Origin: Lepidonotus clava
Taxonomy: Eukaryota; Annelida; Polychaeta; Phyllodocida; Polynoidae
Assembly (NCBI GenBank): GCA_936440205.1
Contig: OW387150.1
Location: 12,684,152-12,748,151 of the forward strand
Reading direction: 5' to 3'
DNA: 64,000 bases
Shown: piece after piece, positions 14,560 through 27,138 of the stretch
Layout: each line of letters begins with the position of its first letter
How positions within the stretch are numbered: the first letter of the stretch is position 1
Notes under the pieces: generated by a model
The model's database searches: none
The model's input: only the letters and a program-made list of their open reading frames with translations
What the model was told of the DNA's origin: nothing
Translations under genes and position numbers: made by a program

Positions 14560-16225
14560 TCATGGACAGCCATTCATGGACAGACATGGTCATTCATGGA
14601 CAGACATGCTCACTCATGGACAGATGTGGATAGTCAGTGATGGATAGTCATGAGCAGATAGTCATAGACAGTCATGAGCAGTCATGGTCAGACATGGACA
14701 GTCATGGTTGGTCATGAACAGACATGGTAAGTCATGGACAAACATGGTTGGTCATGGACAGACATGGTTGGTCATGGATGGACGTGGTGGGCCATAAACA
14801 GATATGGTGGGTCATGAACAGACATGGTCGATAATGGACAAACATTGTTGGTCGTGGACAGACTTAGTCGGTCATGGATAAACATTGATGGTCATGAACA
14901 GACATTGGTAGTCATGGACAATCATGGTCGGTCATAGACAAACACAGTCAGTCATGGACAGAGATGGTCCATCATGAACAGTCACGGATGGTCATGGACA
15001 GACAGATAATCATGGTTGGTCATAAACAATCATAGTAAGTCAGGGACGAACACGGTCAGTCATGGACAGACATAGTCCATGGACAGTCATGGACACACGG
15101 TACTTCATGGACAGACTTGGTTCGTCATGGACAGACATGGTTGGTCATAGACAACCACAGTCAGTCATGAACAGACACGATCCATTATGGAGAGTCACAG
15201 ACGGTCATGGACAGACATGGACGGTCATGGACAATCATGGTCACTCAGGAACAAGCAGCGTCAGTCATGGACAGACACGGTCCATCATGTACAGACATGG
15301 TTGGTCATGTACAGACTTGGTCAGACATAGTCGGTGATGAATAGACATGGTCAGTCATGGATTGACATGGTTTGTTGTGGATGGATATGGTTTGTCATCG
15401 ATAATCACGGTCTGTCACAGACAGACATGAATGGACATGGTCAGTCATGGACAGACATAAACTGACATGGTTGGTCTTGCACAGTCATGGACAGACATGG
15501 CCTGTCATGGATGGTCATGGTCAGTTATGGACAGACATGGACGGACATGGTCAGTCTGGACCGACATGGAGAGACATGGTTGGTCATGGTCGGTCATGGA
15601 GTGACACGGTCGGTTGTGGACGGACATGGTCTGTCATGGATGGACATGGTCCATCACTGACAGACTTGGACAGACATGGTCAGTCATGGACGGACATGGA
15701 CTGACATGGTCGGTCTTGGACGATCATGGATGGACATGGTCGGTCATGGACGGGTCATGGTCAGTTAAGGACAGACATGTTCATTCATGGCCAGTCATGG
15801 ATGGACATGGCCAGTCATGGATGGACATGAACAGTCATGGACAGACATGGCTGGTCATGGACAGTCATGGACAGACATGGCCGGTTATAGATGGATATAG
15901 TGAGTCGTGGTTGGTCATGGATGTACATGGACAGTCATGGCCAGACATGGTCAGTCATGGATGGACATGAACTGACACAGTCATGGATGGACATAGGCAG
16001 TCATGGACGGATATGGTCAGTCATGGATGGACATGGTCAGTCATGGACAGACATGGTTGGTCATGAACTGACATGGTCATGGATTGACATGGTCAATTAT
16101 GGATGGACATGACCAGTCATGGATGGACATAGGCAGTCATGGACGGATATGGTCAGTCATAGATGGACATGGTCAGTCATGGACAGATGTGGTTGGTCAT
16201 GGACAGACATTGTTGGTCATGGATG
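14560..16225. repeat. Minisatellite, GTCATGGACAGACATGG type (left block)
   Basis: Imperfect head-to-tail units of about 10 and 20 bp fill this block: GTCATGGACAG and ACATGG(T/A)(C/G)(A/G). Because units are often not multiples of three, open frames of 70-120 codons arise (repeats of SHGQTWSVMDGHG kind). There is no promoter or conserved domain, so these are not genes. Units differ at single sites and grade along the array, as expected for an old tandem array with turnover. The same array continues at 17153 beyond an insertion. Confidence 0.9.
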
Positions 16226-17152
16226 TGTAATGGTTCTATATTTTCTAGGATAAGCCTCAACTAATAATATTCAACCAAAGGCAGAAATTTGTCTGAGATC
16301 CAGTTTTATTTAAACAAAGGTTCACTATAACTAATCTCTTTAAACCAACAAGATAGTCTGACCTGACTCGCCAGAGTAGGTGAAGATGGTAAAACACACT
16401 CAGGGTTTTGCTAAAAGAGTGTCCTAACCATAGAGGTGTTTTACAGGTGTTGTAAAGTAATGCCACTTTGTGGCTTAAAGTACAAAACTTAGGTATGAAA
16501 TAACATTACAAGATCATACAGTATAACAAGTTACACATTTTGATGCGAAAATGAAGATACCACATGCCATATTTAGAATAATATTAACGAAACACACCCA
16601 TAATAGATGTGAACAACACTCAAAATGAGTTTCTCCCAAATAACACCAGGGGGAGCCGGTTGCAACACAGTTTTGCACCAAATTCAGAGTAACTAGCAAC
16701 AATAATACCTAAATAGAAGTACAAACATTTAGATACAGATAGGTGGCATAGTTTGGCATAATAAACATGTGCATTAATGCCACAGAAATAGTCTAAAAAG
16801 CACTCCAACACTTGCCACATGGCACAGTTTAAATGTGAGTGGGAATTGCATTCCCAAAAATAAGTGTGAGTGTGAGTCACTTTTCACAAAATGAATGTGA
16901 ATGTGAATTGCACTCACAGAAGTGAAAGTGAATGCAAGTCACTTTTCACAAAGTGAATGTGAATGTGAATTGCACTCACAGAAGTGAAAGTGAATGCAAG
17001 TCACTTTTCACAAAGTGAATGTGAATGTGAATTGCACTCACAGAAGTGAAAGTGAATGCAAGTCACATTCTCAAAATGAGTGTGAATGTGAATTGCATTC
17101 CCACAATGAATGTGAAATGTGATTCACATTACTCAAAACTATGTCTATTACA
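16226..17152. mobile_element. 927-bp inverted-repeat element inserted in the minisatellite
   Basis: The block starts TGTAATGGTTCTATATTTT and ends with the imperfect inverse AAAACTATGTCTATTACA. It is flanked by GATG on both sides (16222-16225 and 17153-17156). Removing it leaves a continuous minisatellite, so it is an insertion. No transposase is encoded, so it is non-autonomous. The 4-bp duplication cannot be fully separated from the repetitive flank. The superfamily is not assigned. Confidence 0.65.
16876..17120. repeat. 62-bp tandem repeat, about four units
   Basis: Units begin GTCACTTTTCACAAA at 16876, 16938 and 17000, with a diverged one at 17062, giving an exact 62-bp period. Each contains GAATGTGAATGTGAATTG and GAAGTGAAAGTGAATGCAA. 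The array lies inside the 927-bp inverted-repeat element. Confidence 0.9.
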
Positions 17153-17625
17153 GATGGGCATGGTCCATCATTGATGGACATGGTCAGTCATGAACAGATA
17201 TGGTGAGTCATGAACGGTCATGGATGGACATGGACAGTCATGGCCAGAGATTGCCAATCATGGATGGACATGGACAGACATGGCCGGTCATGGATGGATA
17301 TGGTCGGTCATGGACAGACATGGTTAGTCATGGGTGGACATGAACTGACATGGTCATGGATGGACATGATCAGTCATTGATGGACATGGTCAGTCATGGC
17401 CAGACATGGTTGGTCATGGACAGACATGGTCAGTCATGGATGGACATGATCAGTCATCGATGGACATGGTCAGTCCTGGATGGTAATGGATGGACATGGA
17501 CAGTCATGGCCAGACATGGCCAGTCATGGATGGACATGGCCAGTCATGGATGGACATGGTCAGTCATGGACAGACATTGTGTTTCATGGACAATAATGTC
17601 CGGTCATGGAAAATCATGGTCCCTG
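17153..17625. repeat. Minisatellite, GTCATGGACAGACATGG type (right block)
   Basis: This is the continuation of the array at 14560-16225, with the same ATGGATGGACATGGTCAGTC wording. It decays near 17625 into ordinary sequence. Open frames in it are repeat artefacts. Confidence 0.9.
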
Positions 17626-20220
17626 ATTCAGAAATATGCACCATGGGTGCATGCTGAATGTTTAATTTTGGACTCTGCTACAGTTGTCAACTTGATCGAA
17701 AACCTGGGTTAAATTGGATTATTTTCAACAAAATATGTTCGTGTGAAGGTTGTCTAGCCTTTATGTGTCTACCTACATTCCTTAATTTAGTTTGTTTTTC
17801 TCTAAAACATATCACAGATACATATGTATTCTTTGTTTATGCAATGAAGTCTCACACAGTCTCACAAGGTCTAATCAAGTCTCATCGGTCTCCTCAGGTC
17901 ATTTAATATCCTCTCTCCTACAGAATAGGAAAACACATATTGAAAATTGAAAATAATGTCTAATGGCGACCTATTTTTTGTCTTACAACAACTCATCCTT
18001 CCATGAATTCTCACACGACCCGTAGTCAAGGCTTCATATGGACATGCTTATGTTCAGAACGCCATCTGGATGTTCAGATGAGAACTTACAGAAAATTAAA
18101 CTTTAGATACATGACATTAAGAGACTTATGAGAAAAATAAGATAGATAAGAGTCTACATCTTGATCATATGGTTCATGGATAAATTTCAAATTACACCTA
18201 AATTTTAATCTTTTTTCTTTTTTTTTGCCAGGAAATTGAAAATGGATTTGCATGTTACTTTCGTTATAAGTTTGTTAGCAGAAACGTTAGTTCTCTTAAT
18301 GTGATACAAAAATATTTTTCCCATGGAAATCAATGGTTAGCGGTTATTATCTATAGTAGAATCTAACTTTTATCTGACAACGGTACCGGTGACAATTTTT
18401 TTGAGGATAAAATACATGTATAATATCACTTCTTACCGAGAATACGGCCATATTTTGTTGAAGGGTCAAAATAATTATTTGTTGGCTTTACAAATATATC
18501 TCATTGCTTGGGTGATTATTTAGGAGGTCAGACACGAGACCTAGTTTCTGAATCACGTTTCATAGCAAAATGTGACGCCTGTGGAGAACGGTGTTTAGGC
18601 ACCTCAATTAAAAGTATCACGGGTCATACTCAGGTTTTGTCATCGTCACCCTTATACTATTGTAGTAAATCACGTTTGAACGACACAATTAATGGACAAC
18701 TTCAGTGATACGGTATGTAGGCCAATATTATATCATTTGCCGATATTTTGGCTCAAAAGATACAGCGAGAAAGGTTGAATAGGTAGACCAACCTTGCCTG
18801 CCAAAGAAAGTATGTGACTGGAGGGTAAGTTTATAAAAAATAAAAGCTTACATGTATGTCATTTCCTTGGTGGGGATCTGTTTTGTAATGTCTACCTGAA
18901 CGTGGTCTTACAACGTATCAAATGGAAAATGTATCAGGTATAATTACAATCTTCCCATTGTATTCAAAAAACATTCATTTTTAATGTCATTACATTCAAA
19001 TCGGAATCAAATGAAAGGTCGGATGGTCATTTAGAAACATTGGGTAGCCTAAGGACTGATATTCTTATGATTGAGGAGTCAGGTCTACAAAAAAGGTGTC
19101 TATACCGAAATAACACAAAAGTTTTTCTAATATGAGGAGTTCTGGATATTCAAAATAATATCAAGATGATGAGAGGTTGTGGCAGAGATATGAAATGTCA
19201 GGCCTGTAGCCAGGGGGGGGGGGGTTCAGGGGGTTCGTACGACCCCCCCCCCCCTCCCCTCCCCCTTGGACTAACCCTCCTTTAAAATATAACTTACATA
19301 GTACCTACTTACAAAAATTTGTATACGTTTAGCCCAAAATTAAAAAAACGAACACCACCCTCTCCCTGAAAGAAAACCTGTTAGTCTAAAAATGAATCCT
19401 CCTTTCAAAAAGCTGGCTACGGGCCTGAAAGTAGTGGAAAAATCTGCTTGCATAATCAACATAATTTTACCATGGGGAGGTAACGTTTCATGGGGAAGGT
19501 TAGGTAATATTATTTCAGCCTAGGGCATTGCTAGTTCTGGTGAAGGCCACTTGATGCACACTTGACTTGTCTTGCAGAACTCATCCACCAGATGCCCTAT
19601 GTTGTCATCATATCACCCAGGTTTACTACTTCAGATCAAAAGACCTTCCAGGCCACTTTCTTGGGTTCCTCCAAAAAGGGAGGAAGTTCTTGAAAGGAAC
19701 AGCCCTTTTGAGGGCAGACTCTTTTAAGAGTGAAGGGGATTGGATTTTTGGAAGGATTGGATAGGATTTTTAGAAGGAGATTCTTTATTCATGATATGAA
19801 TTATACAAAAGTAATACAATGAAAACATTGATATTTTTACACGGTGAGGAACGAGTGTTTTTTAAAAAGACAATTCACTTAAAGAATAGCTAGAATAAAC
19901 AATAAATCAATGCACATTCTTTTGAATCACTCAGACCCAGAGGAGGCTATACCCACCCTAAATCTGCAGCTGTGATGTATGCATGTATGAGATGGCAACA
20001 ATTGGTTTAGTAGGTATGAAATCATGCTATGTTTTGGTGAAGGTAAACCATTGCGGAGGCGGAGGTTATGCGATATAACATATGAGGCATCTGCGGGCTT
20101 ATATTACATCCCATAATCACTGAAATAATTATATTGAACTATTCTTGCGTTATTGCTGAGCTTATAATGTACAGTACGTCCTTTCATTATTCGAATTAAA
20201 GTTATTATATTCTTCATTTC
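17626..20220. other. Intergenic, one small MITE
   Basis: Apart from the element at 19198-19428 I see no gene, RNA or repeat that I can support here. Reading frames are short and carry no recognisable domain. Confidence 0.45.
19198..19428. mobile_element. Poly-G/C MITE with TCAGGCCYGTAGCCAG ends
   Basis: The left end is TCAGGCCTGTAGCCAG. The right end, CTGGCTACGGGCCTGA, is its inverse with one change. The interior holds long G and C runs and is non-coding. A related end, GGATACGGGCCTGCAG, is seen near 49981. Confidence 0.7.
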
Positions 20221-20783
20221 TTAAAGGATACCTTGCACATAGTCAAAGGATAAATATTTTTCATAGAAATTCATTGAGCATGAAATATACATCAAGAGCT
20301 ATTAATGCTAGAAATATCTTAAGGATATTTCAAAAGTAGACAAAGTTATTAGACTTTAATATTTTGTCTATTTTATGTAGTTTTAAGGGAAATTCCCTAA
20401 TATGTGACGTCACAAGGACACTAATTGGAAATCCCCATCTTTCAAAAGAAGGGAATCCCCAACTCTCATTAGTTTATAGAAAGGAATTTTACCTTCAGCA
20501 TTAATAATTGTACAAGGCAACATACATGCTGTCAATCCTTTACTTACCTAAATTCATTCAATAACCTTAGATGCCTAAATCATTTTTAATGGGATTTCCC
20601 TGTATAATGACGTAACAAGGACAGAATTGATAGCCCAGAAATTAGTGAATTCCCAAATTTTATATTCTTTCCTTTATAATTCACTAATACTTCAATAGTT
20701 TCCTTTTTTTCTTTTGGCATACTTTTAGAATACCAACGAGAAGTTAATTAAATGAAAATAATCGTTTGGAAGGAACCCTTTCA
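20221..20783. mobile_element. TTAA-type MITE, copy 1
   Basis: It starts TTAAAGGATACCTTGCACAT and ends GGAAGGAACCCTTTCA, the diverged inverse. The interior carries GGGAATCCCC, TGTGACGTCACAAGGAC and TAATGACGTAACAAGGAC boxes. The same order is found at 58673-59258, and the first 200 bp or so at 62431-62628. It is non-autonomous; TTAA flanks suggest a Kolobok or piggyBac parent. Confidence 0.7.
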
Positions 20784-21535
20784 GTTATCCATTTGTTCAT
20801 GTGCTATAGACATATAATAGATTGGGGAGTTAAAGCTAGCTCGTCATCACTATCTTCGAAGTTAGTTCGTTATTCATCGTAGCCTAAACTCAATTAAGAC
20901 TGATTTAGTTGTAGGAGAATCTCTATATGGAGGTCCATGTCCATATAAAGAACCCTCCTTGAGAGGAGATTAAATATAGTTTATTATATCCACTGAATGT
21001 ACACACAATATCCTCATCACTTCTCACACAAAGTATGTTACATACAATATAAGTCAATTCCTGTTCTGATGTCTACCTTGAATGTACCACTCCGCGTCAA
21101 TGGGGAGCGTAGCTCCTGCAATCCGCCTAAGTCTGCAAAAGGTTTTAATCTCTATGTATATCTGTAAGCCTGTACTCTGTTCAGGCGTCTATGTCCAAGT
21201 ATTGGTCTTAGCCTACTTTTGATCACCTTGTTAAGCCTACCTGTGATGATCACTATCTTTAACTATGCTCCAATCTGTTCTTCTCAACGGTTGACGTAGT
21301 CTGCTCGCTCTGATAGGGTTCTGCCCTTTATATACTACCTACCACTGGCTTATGCAACACATTGAATACTATTCATTAGTACCCCTAATTCTATCTATTT
21401 TGTATAGTTAATGAGATTCCTTACTTCTAGAGTATGGTCAAAAGTGTTCAGTTGTGATTCTCCTTTCTGGATTAAGCCTTTATTTCAGAATAAGTGTTCT
21501 TTCATAATGTCCTCCTATTACTGGGAGCTACATAA

Positions 21536-22155
21536 TATTGTGTCTCCCCACACAGAAAGGATGCTCCAGGCGGGAATTAAGCATTAAAGAGGATGTGTTA
21601 AGCTTTCAAATGATACCAAGCATATCGAAATTGGATAATTTTCAAGGAATTTATGGGCTGTTGAACACAGGACGGTCAGTATTCCTAAAAATGGCAAAAA
21701 GCCCGGATATTGAATATTTATCTTAATATTTAGTAATGATATAAAATTTTCTTCATAAATTAACAAAAAGTCATAAAAGCTATTAAGCTTATAACTTTTG
21801 TTCTACAAAAGATAATCTCTTTTAGTTTGGGCTGATAATACAATCAAGTCATGTTTTTCCAAATGGGTTACAATTTTTGACAAAATCGACAAAATTTTGT
21901 CGTTTCCATGGTAACCAAACATCTGATGTTTGGTAATATTTGGGTGAAAAACATTCTATTAACATTCCAAATAGAATGTTTTTCAAACAAAATGGAATGT
22001 TTAGAGTAGCATAACTGAATTCTACACAAAAAGTTGGTTTAAGACGTTTTCATCCCTATATATATCACAAATCTACCCATATCTCCCTTAATATTACCTG
22101 TAGAGCTTAAGATATATCCCCCTGGGAGCATCCTTTCTGTGTGGGGAGACACAAT
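21536..22155. mobile_element. MITE with 31-bp perfect inverted ends
   Basis: ATTGTGTCTCCCCACACAG (continuing AAAGGATGCTCC) at 21536 is repeated inverted at 22124-22155. The 620-bp unit has no coding capacity. It contains a 15-bp perfect hairpin at 21946-21984 and another near 21917-21935. The target duplication is not clear. Confidence 0.8.
21946..21984. repeat. Perfect 15-bp stem, 9-base loop
   Basis: GAAAAACATTCTATT and its exact inverse AATAGAATGTTTTTC flank a 9-base loop, inside the MITE at 21536-22155. It is likely part of the element's own fold rather than a separate signal. Confidence 0.8.
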
Positions 22156-23142
22156 TATCCTCTGACAATCTCTGTTTTGTGGGGATACACGTCCCCTGAT
22201 ACCTGTAATGACAGTGTGTTTCACCTGCCGTTTACTCTATGATTTTGACTAACTCATTTAGTTATCACAGCATCCACTCGGGGGCGCCATTGATTAATAC
22301 TGTACTACATTGACTATGCCTCACTGCTACCGCCTTTCTGGCCACTGATACACTAACATTTCTTATTCACTACATCCCCTTGTCTGAACCTAGAAGCATT
22401 TAACACATATGTTTATAGAAGTATTAATTAGTTAATTGCACTTGACTTCAGTGCACCCAAATTCAATAAATGGAATTTTCTATTTGGCGGCATAATATAC
22501 TTATATGATTATGCCCCTTATGTAGGCCTAAAACATGGTGCATTAAGTTCATTATTACAAACAAAAACCACAAAAGCTGCCTCTATATTCAAATGGCTAG
22601 AGCTTGTGATTGATATGCAAAGGGTCCCAGGATCGATCGCAGGCCTAGGAGATATTTTTTTCTATTTCTATTTTCAGGCTCTGGTGTCTAGAATTCTTGT
22701 CAGTGAAATACTAAGAATACAAGAGTGTAACTCAGCATTTATCCATGTTCTCTTAGGTCCTTTGTTATTATTTGATTGTGATGAAAAATATTTTGCTTAA
22801 TTGAAATTATTTAATTGTTAAAATAAATGATGTGTTATAGCTGAGTGTCCTTGAAATTAACATGTAACTAGCATATAAAACTGTGCCACCATAAATGAGG
22901 ATCAGTGGTGGATTGTCCAATATAACCATGTGACGACACGAGTTTAGGTGATATTATGGATCAATTGGTAAGCCCCATACGGGACTTGACCATGTCTGTA
23001 TTGGCCACTCATATTAATGATTGGCCAATCATTGTGTCATATATCATTCATTATCATACATTCATCACATCACACTATCTTCATGCCTTTACACAGTCAT
23101 ATATAGTTGGCCTTATTGAAATGGTAATTATGGAAGGGACCA

Positions 23143-23392
23143 GACCAAGTGACCATTTATGGAAGGAAGATGGAACCCATTTACGCAATAAAAACACTGA
23201 TGGCCGGGCAAAATTCCATATTAAAACGAAAAGGGTTTAAAATTTCACATCTAAATGTTAGAAGTTTGATTAAACATAAGGATGAGGTGCTACTATCCTT
23301 AGGGGATAGTGACATAATTTGTCTTAGTGAGACGTGGTTAGGTAAACATATCAACGACTCTTTAATTAGGTATGAAGGTTTTGAATATATAA
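23143..23392 (+). mobile_element. LINE, 5' portion (endonuclease start), split by insertion
   Basis: An open frame from a Met at 23170 reads ISHLNVRSLIKHKDEVLL and then DIICLSETWLG. These are the first blocks of the apurinic-like endonuclease of jockey/CR1-group LINEs; the Glu in SETWL is a catalytic residue of that family. The frame runs to the TAA at 23390-23392, where the large CACTA-like element begins. It resumes in frame at 46236. The true 5' end of the LINE is unclear; related-looking sequence may extend to about 22900. No ORF1 is seen, so this copy may be 5'-truncated. Confidence 0.85.
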
Positions 23393-23955
23393 CACGGGAA
23401 GAATTTGAACTCATACATTAGACAGGCTCGGGCGTGTCTGAAACCACTTGCTCTAAAACGTGTCAAGGAGTGTAAGTCTTACTCCACCATTATCCCTGAA
23501 AAATCAAAGTATCATTATACCACCCATAGCAGTGGGCATGTTAGGTAATACTTTTGCGCCCACCTCAAAGTTTCCCTTCCCCTTCTGGCGTGTATATAAG
23601 TGTAAAGGGAAGAATTTGAACTCATACATTAGACAGGCTCGGGCGTGTCTGAAACCACTTGCTCTAAAACGTGTCAAGGAGTGTAAGTCTTACTCCACCA
23701 TTATCCCTGAAAAATCAAAGTATCATTATACCACCCATAGCAGTGGGCGTGTTAGGTAATACTTTTGCGCCCACCTCAAAGTTTCCCTTCCCCTTCTGGC
23801 GTGTATATAAGTGTAAGTCAGGGGGGTGTTAACTATATTGTGTCACAATAGTCCCGTCCGCTCATAGTTCTCTTCACACGCCCAACCTTCTCGGCGTCTT
23901 AACGTACCTACCCTCCATTCAGGCACCAATATAATTGCCAGCAGTGGCGTACCCA
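23393..23955. repeat. Left terminal inverted repeat with 211-bp tandem duplication
   Basis: The end starts CACGGGAAG. The stretch starting GGGAAGAATTTG at 23396 starts again at 23607, so 211 bp of the terminus stand in tandem. The second unit runs on through GTCACAATAGTCCCGTCC and CAGGCACCAATATAATTG to about 23955. The right end at 46232 and the second family copy at 62629 have a single unit. Confidence 0.9.
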
Positions 23956-25130
23956 GTCCCCCCCACTCACGATTGGATTAAGGAATTTGGCTCCACAATC
24001 TGAAAATTTCGTTTGGAATTTCTTATTATATTACTTCTCGTGTTCTATCAAAAATGAGCCTATAAAAATCCGCCATACAAAGTTTAAATGCGCGACATAA
24101 CCACCGACCGTTCATTCTTATTCATTTACCTTTAAAAAGGGCAACTTCAGGGCTACACTGGCCTTCCCACATTTGTGCATATAATCTATAAACGCCGGTT
24201 GATATTGGTTTCCAAGCTCAACAAAAATAATACTCGGTTTCCTGACCTAATAAGAATAGATGAGGCTGAAGCGCAGAAGGAGTAGCCTATAGTGTGCACA
24301 CAACTAGGGTAAAACAGGGTTGTATCGCTCACATTGGTAGGCCTATATCATTAGCGCATTTAGTTTTAATAGCCCTTACATATAGAAACAAAAGTTATAT
24401 AAAATCAAAATAATTCATAATAATTAATCAAATGCGTAAAAACAGCGATAAAGCGTGATTTAACTTAATAACCTCTATGATTAATCAATAATGAAGCAAT
24501 TGTCTCCCATGATGTTGGGTACAACCCTTATCATGAAATGAAAGTAATATTTTTGAGAAATCTGATCACATATATCATATCAATAATGGTTTTCCATCCC
24601 ATGAAAGTGATGTCCAATAGGCCTATTTCTAAAAAAAAATAGGGTTAGTTCAACCAAACTTGTAGCTAAAAATTTTAAGGGCGTATTTCCAAAAAGCAAA
24701 TATGGTTTAAGCCTGTTTTAAACCAGATTTCTTAAACTCGCTTGTGAGACTCGTGTAAGCATTATAAGGCATAAATAATTTGGTCCCAACGTTAACCTTT
24801 CCCAACCTAGCTACTGAACTCAGTAACAGAATAAAACACGCTAACTAATACAATTCACAAGTTATAGCCTCATAAACCTATTCTAAATTTGTATATTTCG
24901 CCCTATTTATTGTTTACCATTTCAACTAGAACTCTCCACCTTAACTTTGTTTTAAGGTCCTTCATGGGCAGATCCGGGGGGGGGGGGCAGACGGGCTTTG
25001 CCCCCAGCCCCCCCCCCCTCTATAAATTCCTGGGTCCACCCCTGCAACCCCCCTGACCAGCCCGTGGGCCATCTGGTCATTTTAACACCATTATTACAAA
25101 TAAAACTTCCGAAAAAAATGAAAATTTAGA

Positions 25131-25177
25131 GTGGTAGGAGCTAATCGAGTGCATCAAGTTCGATTAGATCCTACCAC
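25131..25177. repeat. 18-bp hairpin with 11-base loop
   Basis: GTGGTAGGAGCTAATCGA pairs with TCGATTAGATCCTACCAC with a single mismatch. It stands alone in the non-coding left arm of the CACTA-like element. It could be a protein-binding palindrome, a 3'-end structure or a small nested fold-back; nothing nearby decides. Confidence 0.8.
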
Positions 25178-27138
25178 CCAGGTCTGGCGAACTCATCTGT
25201 GCCATATTCAGTTCATTGCATTTCATCATTGGTTGCACAACCAGACCCACTAACCTACAGAGTTTGCGACATATATATACCGTGGGTGTAATCGGGGCAA
25301 CCAGAAAGGTGTTTACCAAAAAGAGACACTTTGTAGCTTCGGTCCTTGTGTTTCAGTGGGTTTTCCGATTTGGAAAACAAGCAATACCACAAGTTATTAA
25401 TTTTGATCGCCCTCAATTGTCACTGATGTGTCTCTATCAACTTCAATTTACATTGCCCGTCATCGTTTTCCCCAACGTAGTTTCGACGTATTTGGTCCTG
25501 CGACCGGAAGGACCTCTAGACGGCTTTTCGCTGGTTTCCGACGTCATCGTATTATTGAACCCGGTGGATTTTTGGCTACCAGCTATCTCTCCCGGGCCCG
25601 GGTTCGAATCCCCTTCATGCCTTACGTTTTTCGTTCATCCATCAGACTTGTATTATCAAATTAATGATAAGGATAGGACTACTCTGAACCCTAATCGTCA
25701 TGTCAAGAGAGGAGGTTGATTGTTAACTTATTTTAAACAGGATCGGGACGTTACGCTTTTTAAAGGAGAACTCTCCATTTGTAATCGAAAAGTTGTTAAA
25801 TCAAAAAGACCCTAAAAAAAATTGGAAAATTAAAAAAAAAAAAAAAACCTGCTCGAACCCGCCCTCTCCTCAACTACTACTTTTAAACATGATAGTCCTA
25901 ATGGTAATGAGACTGATCCGGCTTAAATTCCGAATATTATAAATTTATTATATATACTTCTTGCAAACATTCTAAATAACCTTCTTTCCCGATCTTAGCA
26001 TCTGAATAAACAGGAGACACTGGGCATCACACTTCATTTAAATTAATTGTCTCAGTTAAATATGACCATTAGTTAACAAGTTCCATGTACTTTTTAAGTA
26101 ACATGACAGAAAGCATTTTCGCGATTCTGCAGCTATCCCTCGCTCCCCTGTTCCCTTGTGCATAACATTTCCTAATAAACCAGGTCCATTCCTAACGGCG
26201 GCAAAGTTTGGAAGCGTCCATCATGGCCGGCCTTAATCCATTAACACCCATAAGTACCCGGAAGCACCCCATCTAATCTGTACCCCCCTCTGACATCTGA
26301 CAAGGGCAGGGGCACAATCTTGGTAATCACATAACTCACACCAAACCCACTCAAGAGCGACACAGGTATCATGCTGGGTGTCATCTGACGGACTCCCCGC
26401 CATTAATCAGGGGTTAGTTATCGAGTTAACATGGGCCAGAGTTGCCCCATGCAGGGAACCTGCTGGGTCGGGCACTTCCATACCCAACCTACGTTCGCCT
26501 GCAAAGCACATGTAGCTAAATCTTTGACAGGCCTATTTCACCCTACCATCCATCGCCCCTCCCACCCGGAAAACCATTTACCCTTACCATCCATAGATGG
26601 AGTATTAAAAGTGTTTGAAATTAACTTCTTTTGAAGTCATCCGTGAGAGATGAGATTCATTAAAAATTCATTAAACATTTTCTGTATGGATAAAAGGTAC
26701 CTCCCGGCCTATATAACTACCCTAAATAATTCACCTTAAACTGGGTCTAAGCTGGTTAGATATAAAGCCGACCTTAAGGTTTGAGACTAATTTCAGCCAG
26801 TCCAGACTTAAATCGGCCTGAACTCCATATAAACCACCTGCAAATAAAACCTATAAATATCAGGCAGTAATGGCATTTACAGGCTTTCTCACTTCTCATC
26901 CACAAGTTAAGGAACCCCATGCCAACAATTCATTTTGAAGTCTGCCTTCCAATTCAATTAGAACAAGCCGACACCCTAACCAACGAAAGCTTACTAGCAA
27001 GCATACGCCTAAGCTTATACTCTTCGCACGGCTTTTCTTTTGGCATTAACGTAAGGTTTCTGCACGGAGGTCAAAACCTTTAGATCCCAGGTGCACGTGG
27101 CGACTGTCTGTCTACTCCTTCCCGTGACTGGGAAAAAG

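Larger units (their letters stand above)
20830..22375 (-). mobile_element. Possible LTR fragment (fossil) with TATA promoter, minus strand
   Basis: On the minus strand a TATATAAAGG box (21325-21334) is followed some 20-30 bp on by TATCAGAGCGAG, which resembles an initiator. An AATAAA lies further on near 20985. A TGTAGTGAATAAG start is possible near 22370. No second LTR, gag or pol is visible, and the R region would be long. I offer it only as a candidate solo LTR of unknown family, interrupted by the element at 21536-22155. Confidence 0.25.

Noticed and set aside
16876-17120. CRISPR array
   Set aside because: It is a plain 62-bp tandem repeat with no unique spacers, in a eukaryotic context.
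14415-17712. Several open frames of 60-120 codons in the minisatellite
   Set aside because: They are composed only of the tandem repeat, exist in several frames at once, and have no start context or splice pattern.
25560-25630. tRNA gene suggested by GGGTTCGAATCCC
   Set aside because: Only the B-box-like loop is present. The T stem pairs over three bases at best and no A box or acceptor stem is found at the right spacing.
25216-25719. Open frame of 167 codons in the left arm
   Set aside because: No domain, no start context, and overlapping frames are also open; not supported as a gene.
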